This document shows, in pieces, positions 57,960-64,000 of a DNA stretch of 64,000 nucleotides. The DNA comes from Mesorhizobium sp. NZP2077 (GTDB lineage Bacteria > Pseudomonadota > Alphaproteobacteria > Rhizobiales > Rhizobiaceae): positions 5,958,001 through 6,022,000 of the forward strand of contig NZ_CP051293.1 of NCBI RefSeq assembly GCF_013170805.1, in the 5' to 3' direction. The notes beneath the pieces are model-generated. The model ran no database searches and was not told the origin of the DNA. It was given only the letters and a program-made list of their open reading frames with translations. Position 1 is the stretch's first letter; each line of letters starts with the position of its first letter. The translations under genes were made by a program, and so were the position numbers.

Positions 57960-59273
57960 AGCTGCTGTCAGGAGACTGTATTCCGACAGAAGCATCGCCG
58001 CGGCGGCCAGTTCCTTGAACGGCAGGTTCGAACGCTCCGCCATGGACAGAAGCGAATGCTGGCCGTCGGCGAGGTTGAGCACCCAAAGCAGGGCCATCGA
58101 CGTTACGCCTGACGATTTCTGCCCTCCCAAGGCTGCATAGAGGCCGCGCTTGCCGAGTTGTGGTTCGCACTTGGGCAAGAGGTTCAACGGCGTCCAGTCC
58201 TCTTCAACAATGTCGATCACGTCCGTCAAGATGCGAAAAGAATCCTCGAGATGTTCCGGGCTGATGAAGTCGAGGTTGTCGGCCGACGTGTGGTATTCGG
58301 GGAAGGTCCCGTGAACGCTCCGCTGGAACATACCGACCGGAAGATTGAAGCCCGGCGAACAGTATTGCCTCTCATCATAGCCGTAGGGGGAGAAATCCAT
58401 CAGCTTCGCTCCGGCTTCACGCCCGAGGACGTGCGCCATCGCGCGGTCGATGAAGGCGTCGCCACGGCGGCTGCGCTTGTAGGTCGGGCTTGCGGCGTCC
58501 CCAACACACGAAAGGACCAGGCCGTGGTCGATGAGATGTGTCCGGTCTTCATTGCGAGACAGCCACGCGATCGAGCCGATCGTGCCAGGAGCGAACAGGA
58601 AGCGGTAGCTGTATCGCGTGTGCCTTGCCTTCAAACTTCTTGCAAGGAGCGCCAGCAAGGCCAGTCCTGAACAATTGTCGTTGGCCAAGGAGGGATGGCA
58701 GATATGCGCGGAAAGAAGGAATTCCCGGTCCGTCTGCCCGCGGTGCAGATATTCGCCATAAGTCAGACTGCCGTCCCTCAATTCAGTATCGATATCCACC
58801 CGATAAAGACCGTCAGGCAGCTTCGTCAAATGGTCGTGAGCCATGCAGAAACCCCAGGTCGGGGCGTAGTAGCACGTACGGTAGGGGATGCGTTGGGGCT
58901 GATCAGGCAGCGTATGGATGTGCGGTTTCAATTCTTCGAGCGTCAGTGTTCCCTTGAAGGGAGGGCTGTAGTTGACGACGTGCAAGTTGGAATCGACAAA
59001 ATCCACGACCGTCTGCCCGTCTGGGCCTCTGATGCTGGCCGAGTGGATGTTCCATTCCTTCGGAACGGTCCAGTCGAACACCTGCGTCCCGGTGGGCACC
59101 TCATGCCGCTCCAGATTGACGTGCGCCGACAGGATATCCAGAGTTTGTCGCACGCCGTGTCCGGTAATGCTCCTGCAGATCGGAAAGAGCTGTTTGGCCA
59201 GGGCGTAGATGTCCTGGCCGACACTCATAGAAGCAGGTGGCGAGCCGAGCCCGTCGGGGTTCACGTGTTCCAT
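57954..59273 (-). CDS. DUF4910/aminopeptidase-like domain protein
   Basis: 439 residues. The core resembles M28-type aminopeptidases, with zinc-ligand-like residues in LLSAHICHPSLANDNCSG, YDERQYCSPGFNLPVGM and FPEYHTSADN. An inserted beta domain (about 75-140) and a C-terminal winged-helix-like end (LLWVLNLADGQHSLLSMAER) are usual in DUF4910 proteins. The family often accompanies surface-sugar genes and its reaction is unknown. It starts 5 bp after the epimerase-like SDR gene, forming an operon with it. Confidence 0.82.
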   Translation of the reverse strand: MEHVNPDGLGSPPASMSVGQDIYALAKQLFPICRSITGHGVRQTLDILSAHVNLERHEVPTGTQVFDWTVPKEWNIHSASIRGPDGQTVVDFVDSNLHVVNYSPPFKGTLTLEELKPHIHTLPDQPQRIPYRTCYYAPTWGFCMAHDHLTKLPDGLYRVDIDTELRDGSLTYGEYLHRGQTDREFLLSAHICHPSLANDNCSGLALLALLARSLKARHTRYSYRFLFAPGTIGSIAWLSRNEDRTHLIDHGLVLSCVGDAASPTYKRSRRGDAFIDRAMAHVLGREAGAKLMDFSPYGYDERQYCSPGFNLPVGMFQRSVHGTFPEYHTSADNLDFISPEHLEDSFRILTDVIDIVEEDWTPLNLLPKCEPQLGKRGLYAALGGQKSSGVTSMALLWVLNLADGQHSLLSMAERSNLPFKELAAAAMLLSEYSLLTAAL

Positions 59274-59278
59274 CCCGG

Positions 59279-60340
59279 CTATCCCGCCACAGCCTCCAGT
59301 GTTCTTGAGGCTTCGGCGACCCGCATCCGCTCGTCCAGAAGTCCGCTCGCGAGAAGGTGCCTGATGTGACCTATGCGCTGGAAGCGCGGGCCCTCGAATT
59401 CCTCAAGAGTGACATTCGACTTCCGATAGGCTTGGTAAAGTTGCTCGGCACCCTTGCGCGCATCCCATTGCGGTTTGAAGGCAGGAAGGGCAAGCGCGAT
59501 CTTGTCGAAGTTGACGCGGTAGGAGCGTTTGTCGGGTCCGGCATCGGACGCGAATTCAAGCCGGCAGTCCGGCACGACCTCGGCAACGATTTCGGCTATG
59601 TCTCGAATCCTATAGTTGTGGTCCGTCCGTCCCACATTGAAGGCTTCGTTGTGGACGGTCTCGCGCGGCGCTTCCAGCCCGGCAATGAACGCCCTGGAAA
59701 TATCCTCGATGTGGACGATCGGCCGCCACGGCGTTCCATCGGACTTCAGGAGGATGACGCCCTTGGTAACGGCCCAGGCAACGAGATTGTTCAGCACGAT
59801 ATCGAATCGGAGCCGGGGCGACAGCCCATAGGCCGTGGCGGGCCTAAAATAGACGGGAGAGAAGCTTCTGTCGGCCAGTTCGGATATATCCCGTTCCGAA
59901 AGCACCTTGGACCAGCCATAGGGCGTAACCGGGTTCAGGTTGCCTGTTTCGTCGACCATCCCGTCGCCAGCCTGTCCGTAGTTGCTGCACGACGACGCGA
60001 AAAGGAAGCGCGACACGCCGGCCTCCTTGGCCGCCGTCGCGAAACGGACGCTTCCCTTATGGTTGATCTCGTAGGTGATGTCCGGATCGAGATTGGAAAG
60101 CGGATCGTTGGAAAGGGCTGCCAGATGAATGACGGCATCAAATCCTTCGAGGTCGTGCGCACGCACGTCCCGGACGTCCTTTTGGATGGAGGGAACGGAA
60201 GCCCGCTCTCCTCCCGAAGCAAACGTGCAGCGCCGGTACAGATCGCTGTCATAGCCCGTCACCGAATGCCCTGCACGGAGCAGCATCGGCACCATCACCG
60301 AGCCGATATAGCCTTGATGGCCGGTTACCATGACTTTCAT
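59279..60340 (-). CDS. NAD-dependent sugar epimerase/dehydratase (SDR)
   Basis: 353 residues of the extended SDR family. [20 protein letters not shown] is the NAD-binding GxxGxxG motif. [27 protein letters not shown] and [11 protein letters not shown] (catalytic Y-x-x-x-K) follow. The substrate is probably a nucleotide sugar. It could supply the 4-keto intermediate or perform a reduction in the modified-sugar pathway, since no RfbG-type dehydratase is seen. Operon with the DUF4910 gene. Confidence 0.88.
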   Translation of the reverse strand: MKVMVTGHQGYIGSVMVPMLLRAGHSVTGYDSDLYRRCTFASGGERASVPSIQKDVRDVRAHDLEGFDAVIHLAALSNDPLSNLDPDITYEINHKGSVRFATAAKEAGVSRFLFASSCSNYGQAGDGMVDETGNLNPVTPYGWSKVLSERDISELADRSFSPVYFRPATAYGLSPRLRFDIVLNNLVAWAVTKGVILLKSDGTPWRPIVHIEDISRAFIAGLEAPRETVHNEAFNVGRTDHNYRIRDIAEIVAEVVPDCRLEFASDAGPDKRSYRVNFDKIALALPAFKPQWDARKGAEQLYQAYRKSNVTLEEFEGPRFQRIGHIRHLLASGLLDERMRVAEASRTLEAVAG

Positions 60341-60543
60341 CGTACACCTCTTCTCAAGTGGATATTGATCACGCAGAGGCTACTTGGACCCAAAGGAATG
60401 GAGGAGAACGCCAATGGGCGACCAGGATGCCCTGTTGGACGAAGCGTAGTCGCCGGCTACTTCTTTTGGAGCGGTGCTGTCTAATCCTTTCGGACCAGTT
60501 GGCGCGCACGCCTAGCCTTCCGTTGCCGCAAGCAGTGCCGCGT
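60341..60543. other. Intergenic region upstream of the SDR gene
   Basis: Short space between the glycoside hydrolase end and the SDR start. No gene or clear terminator seen. Confidence 0.4.
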
Positions 60544-61905
60544 TCATTGGCTTTGCGCCACGGGGTCTTGAGGTATGAGTTCCAGAATCCAGTCCCTGTA
60601 TCCGCGACTGTTGAGTTCTTGCGGCTTGAACCCTGTTCGCTCCGCCTTGAAGGGCGAACCTACGACATCGGTCACTTCCCCGCTCGTTGGATCGCGCCAG
60701 AGGGCACGGATAGAATTCGTCGACAACTGCGCAAGGTCGATGGTGACGCGGTCATTGTTGGGCATATAGACGACGGCATAGGAGCCGTCCCTGGCCATCG
60801 CGGCGACCGCCCTACCCATGTCGTTGCCCATGCCGTCGACCAGCAATCTGTTCTTGCTATCGGGTTCGAGCAGCCACCACTTTATTGACGAGATGAAAGC
60901 GAAAAGCACCTGCATGCTCTTCGCGCCGGGACTGTCGAGAGCCTCCTTCCACCCCATAGTCGGCCGAAACAGGCCAGGCCCGTCGAAATGCCATATCGGG
61001 TTGTTGCCGTAAAGGTGCCCGAACGCACCCGAGAAGATCGCCTGGTAGGCCTGAATTCGGATCCGGTACTCGTCGGCACCATTTTCGAACTCATAGGCGC
61101 TCTCCATAAGGAAGAAGGGCATGCCGCCGCCGACATCGTGCTGCCTGAGCGCTGCCGCATAGACAGGGCCGTATGTGTAGACATTATTCACCTTGAGCCA
61201 GGGGTCGTGATCCCAGAATTCCAGCGGTGGCGTTTCGGGAGAGCCGTGGACAGTGCTGAGAGCGTCGGGATCCTCTTCCATAATACCCTTGGCGACGGCC
61301 CTGACCAGATCCTTGTCCACAGGACTGTAATCGCCGCCGTTGACCCAGATGATGTTGTCGAAGCGCCGGTAGCGATGTCCGACGAAGTGGCCGTAGGCGT
61401 TGAGCTTGGTTACCCCTGCCGCGGACATTTCCTGATACCAACCGTCAGGGCCACCGCCATATCCAAGATATGCCGGAGCGAGCAGCACCAGGAAACCAAG
61501 GTCGCATGCCTTCTGCAGAACGCGGTCGGCATGGGCAAAATACGCCTCGTTCGCAACAACGAAATTGCCGTTGTCGGCGAATGGCTTGTCGCCGTATGCG
61601 TTTGCGGGCGCGTTTTGGGAGAACCGGTGTTCGAGAAGGTTGATGAGCACGGTGTTGAAGCCGCGAGCCTTGCGGTCCTCAAGGTAGAGGTATGCGTCTT
61701 CATCGGTCAGGTCGCCGATCAGCGACCATGGTGAGTCGCCTTGCATGAAGAAAGGACGGCCTTCCTTGTCGGTCGGAAAATTCTTTCCGGCTTCGATCCG
61801 CAGCGGAAACTTCGTTCCGCCGTTACTTTCGCAGGCCAGGCTCCCCGTCGTCACCACTGCGAGAAGGGCGCCGGCCATGAAAACAGAGGCGATGCGCACT
61901 GCCAT
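60544..61905 (-). CDS. Secreted DUF4038 (apiosidase-like) glycoside hydrolase
   Basis: 453 residues. A signal peptide (MAVRIASVFMAGALLAVVTT, cysteine in SLAC, so possibly a lipoprotein) is followed by a TIM-barrel with FFMQGDSPWSLIGDLTDEDA, YLEDRKARGFNTVLINLLEH, IIWVNGGDYSP and FLMESAYEFENG. This is the DUF4038 family, which contains GH140 apiosidases acting on branched-chain apiose in pectin. A beta-sandwich C-terminus (YAVVYMPNNDRVTIDLAQLS) follows. I chose ATG 61905 because AGAGGAA precedes it by 5 bases. It is 14 bp downstream of a second hydrolase gene. Confidence 0.8.
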   Translation of the reverse strand: MAVRIASVFMAGALLAVVTTGSLACESNGGTKFPLRIEAGKNFPTDKEGRPFFMQGDSPWSLIGDLTDEDAYLYLEDRKARGFNTVLINLLEHRFSQNAPANAYGDKPFADNGNFVVANEAYFAHADRVLQKACDLGFLVLLAPAYLGYGGGPDGWYQEMSAAGVTKLNAYGHFVGHRYRRFDNIIWVNGGDYSPVDKDLVRAVAKGIMEEDPDALSTVHGSPETPPLEFWDHDPWLKVNNVYTYGPVYAAALRQHDVGGGMPFFLMESAYEFENGADEYRIRIQAYQAIFSGAFGHLYGNNPIWHFDGPGLFRPTMGWKEALDSPGAKSMQVLFAFISSIKWWLLEPDSKNRLLVDGMGNDMGRAVAAMARDGSYAVVYMPNNDRVTIDLAQLSTNSIRALWRDPTSGEVTDVVGSPFKAERTGFKPQELNSRGYRDWILELIPQDPVAQSQ

Positions 61906-61919
61906 GACATTCCTCTGGT

Positions 61920-63353
61920 TCACCCGGGGTCCGGTACCGCAGATACGTCAAGGATGGCAGCGTATTTGGAATTGAATTCGCTTGAACTGATGATGCCGAA
62001 GGCCACATCCTCGCGTGTCATGGTCCCCGCGCGCAGCAGCCGGGAATAGGTTTCCACCCCGTAACCGTCCGCGGGACGGTCTAGAAGCAGCAGATAGATA
62101 AGATTGATATAGGCGCGGTCCGTCAACCCGATCGTGGCATAGCTGGTTTCGAAATCATCAGTGCGCATCATTTCCATGATCGTGCCGGCGAATTTGCTGT
62201 CGCCGCCTTCAAGTGCTGCCGACCAGCGATCCAAGGTGGCGGTGTCACCCTCGTGACCAAGCACGAGGCAGTAGGCGAAGCTTGCCTGCCTGAAATATTT
62301 CGGCTTGTTCGCTGCTGTGGTCTCGGGATCGCACTTCCGATTTGGCTTGGGTAACGGCTGCGGGCCGCGAGTGAAGTCACGCACCGTCTTGTAGGCGGGC
62401 TTCGGCTCGCCGACCCTCCATTTGCCATCGGAGGTGGCGGTGAGCCGCACCAATCCCATATTGGCTTCGAAGCCGGGGGCCCAATAGGTCTCATCGAGCA
62501 GTTCATAGATGTGCGCGGCCTGGACGTTGTACTTCTCGTTGAGTTCGCGAAGCCGTGTCATTGTCTGCTTCATGCCGTCGGCCTGCTGCCGTTCGCTGCG
62601 CTGGCTGCCGTAGGGATTGTTGAATTCGGTGACCCAGATCGGCTTGCCGTAGCCCGCGATTTCACGGAAAGCCCATTCCGGATCTTCGCCGTACATGTGC
62701 CAGACCGAGATGTCCCAGGCGATCCCGTCCTGCTTCATCCGTGCGAACGCGCCGGTATGGCCCCATCCGGCGGTGCCGATCGCCTTCCTAATGCCGGGAT
62801 CGACCTCTGTGATGCCTTCGGACAGGCCCTTGAGGACGGCACTCACCTTCACCCAGCGCGGACCGTAGTAATCGAGTGTTCCCGTTCCTCCTGCCGGTCC
62901 CCATCCACACGGATATTGCGAGCCGTCGTCGCGTTTCTCGCACGGCTTGATGATGGCATAGGTCTCCATCTCGTTGCCGAGTTCCCAAACGCGGATATCG
63001 TTCTTGAACCTGGTGCCAAGGGTGACCGCCAGTTTTCGGGTCTTAGCAAAGATCTCGTCCGGGCTTTCCTTGTCCAGGTCCACGACCGGCGTGAGGACCG
63101 GCAGAATCTCGATCCCCCTCGCCTTTCCGGCATCGACAAGGTTGGCAAGCACATCTGTATTGTCCTCGCCCGTAACGTTGACCCTGTATGATTTCAGGCC
63201 CAGGTCCTTGATGAAATCCAGTTGCCTTTCAAACGGTATGCCCGGATAGGCAGTTATCGGATGGCCGTTGACGCCCCAGAGCAGATCGGCGGCGGAAGCA
63301 GGCACAACTGTTGCCAGTAAGCATACCGCGATGGCTGTGAAACGAAAGGACAT
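61920..63353 (-). CDS. Secreted glycoside hydrolase with DUF4214 domain
   Basis: 477 residues. The Sec signal MSFRFTAIAVCLLATVVPAS ends at ASA. The barrel holds IRVWELGNEMETYAI (probable acid/base glutamate) and PIWVTEFNNPYGSQRSER (probable nucleophile glutamate), as in GH-A clan enzymes such as GH39 or GH5-like. The last 130 residues form a DUF4214-type helical domain (DRAYINLIYLLLLDRPADGY, SSSEF), more often seen in type I secreted proteins. It precedes the DUF4038 enzyme by 14 bp. Both may trim a surface or plant polysaccharide. Confidence 0.8.
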   Translation of the reverse strand: MSFRFTAIAVCLLATVVPASAADLLWGVNGHPITAYPGIPFERQLDFIKDLGLKSYRVNVTGEDNTDVLANLVDAGKARGIEILPVLTPVVDLDKESPDEIFAKTRKLAVTLGTRFKNDIRVWELGNEMETYAIIKPCEKRDDGSQYPCGWGPAGGTGTLDYYGPRWVKVSAVLKGLSEGITEVDPGIRKAIGTAGWGHTGAFARMKQDGIAWDISVWHMYGEDPEWAFREIAGYGKPIWVTEFNNPYGSQRSERQQADGMKQTMTRLRELNEKYNVQAAHIYELLDETYWAPGFEANMGLVRLTATSDGKWRVGEPKPAYKTVRDFTRGPQPLPKPNRKCDPETTAANKPKYFRQASFAYCLVLGHEGDTATLDRWSAALEGGDSKFAGTIMEMMRTDDFETSYATIGLTDRAYINLIYLLLLDRPADGYGVETYSRLLRAGTMTREDVAFGIISSSEFNSKYAAILDVSAVPDPG

Positions 63354-63662
63354 GGACGCGCCTCCCTGTCGGGCCTCAATTCAAGCTGGATAGTCGGGAC
63401 AGCAGTCGCTAGATGCAATCTGCCCATAGGGGTGAGCGGAGTGCTCGCGCTACCCCTTTCGGAGGTCGCTACCTACCATCGGAAATCACGTCATTTTTAG
63501 TTGGCGTCTGCCCTGCCAACCCCGGAAGCACGCATCATTGCGTTGTCGAGGGGGACGACGCCGGACCGATCCTTTCGGCCGCTCCCCGGATCTACCCACC
63601 CTGCGGCGCCAGATATTGCCATCCAGTCAGGACTGAACCGCCCAGCTTCCTATCCATTCGAC
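63354..63662. other. Promoter region of the hydrolase operon
   Basis: About 310 bp upstream of the hydrolase pair. No supported gene; an 89-codon plus-strand frame here looks non-coding. Confidence 0.35.
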
Positions 63663-64000
63663 ATGTCGAAGGTGGTAAACTTTGACACCAAAGCGGCGAT
63701 CCCGCGAAGTATTGAAGTCCATACAGGTCGCGATTTTGCCGATTCATCTCGCTTCTCGGTAGAGAAGGAGGGCGCCATCCTAAATGCCATTTTCAGCAAT
63801 GCTATGCCACCTCTGGTGGATTGGGCTAAGGCTCTTTGGGCCTTATTTTATTCGAGTCCGATCAATCCACAGCTGATCAGGAAGCAGGTCCGACCATTTC
63901 GGCGCCGCCCCCGCTACCGCTTTAGTCGGTGGTCATTCCCTAACCTATTAGACGTCCTGACCTTCACCCCGGTTTGTCGGACTATCTATCCAAGCGCAGG
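63663..64000 (+). CDS. Possible gene running off the window end
   Basis: From ATG 63663 the frame stays open to the window end (112 codons): MSKVVNFDTKAAIPRSIEVH, then FSVEKEGAILNAIFSNAMPP and LVDWAKALWALFYSSP. It looks partly protein-like but has no clear ribosome site, and the last 40 codons are arginine-rich. No family recognised. The missing part decides whether it is real. Confidence 0.25.
   Translation, partial: MSKVVNFDTKAAIPRSIEVHTGRDFADSSRFSVEKEGAILNAIFSNAMPPLVDWAKALWALFYSSPINPQLIRKQVRPFRRRPRYRFSRWSFPNLLDVLTFTPVCRTIYPSA

Noticed and set aside
63827..63849. Terminator-like stem TAAGGC...GCCTTA followed by TTTTA
   Set aside because: It lies inside a frame open to the window end and has no gene clearly ending before it. 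The stem is only 6 bp.

Overview
The window is high-GC DNA from an alphaproteobacterium of the order Rhizobiales, most probably Mesorhizobium. The evidence is two DUF768-family proteins (a family I know mainly from Mesorhizobium), a DUF6894 protein, alphaproteobacterial nirB-nirD-nasA order with a Rieske-type NirD, and a LigD-type ATP ligase. No rRNA or tRNA gene was seen.

Layout. (1) 1-3667: assimilatory nitrite and nitrate reduction (end of nirB, nirD, nasA). (2) 3933-10142: a sugar-type ABC importer, a FadR-type GntR regulator and a divergent enolase-superfamily dehydratase/racemase, tied together by two copies of a CTGATNGATCAG palindrome. (3) 10143-16862: accessory DNA with two broken integrases, remnants of an SDR and of an ABC ATPase, many small rhizobial genes, and a LigD-like ligase translationally coupled to a DUF768 gene. 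(4) 16863-38640, all on the minus strand: two giant genes for collagen-like Gly-X-Thr proteins with N-terminal DUF4347 domains, two companion genes, then a type I secretion ABC transporter, its HlyD adaptor and a Sel1-repeat protein. (5) 39118-52337: a plus-strand glycosyltransferase group headed by a 934-residue fusion whose middle and C-terminal parts resemble animal procollagen galactosyltransferase, followed by a DUF707 protein, a methyltransferase, a hexapeptide acetyltransferase, a Tat-exported HExxH protein, phosphomannomutase, a Wzy-like membrane protein and a LuxR-type regulator. (6) 52684-63353: modified-sugar biosynthesis (class III aminotransferase, C-methyltransferase, glucose-1-phosphate cytidylyltransferase, PIG-L deacetylase, 3,5-epimerase, DUF4910 protein, SDR epimerase) and two secreted glycoside hydrolases.

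Main proposal. Regions 4 and 5 look like one system that makes, glycosylates and secretes a very large bacterial collagen-like glycoprotein. One structural gene is about 2986 codons once a frameshift is corrected. That frameshift lies exactly in a run of nine C (G9 on the plus strand, 30763-30771), where loss of one base joins the DUF4347 domain to about 840 Gly-X-Thr triplets. This suggests phase variation or an assembly error. The second copy (33015-37589) is intact. Both copies end in an almost identical tail of about 100 residues, a candidate secretion signal for the adjacent type I exporter. Both transcription units are preceded by the same AT-rich segment with three GTAAA-type repeats exactly 23 bp apart.

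Gene functions are inferred from motifs and remembered family features. No database search was possible.
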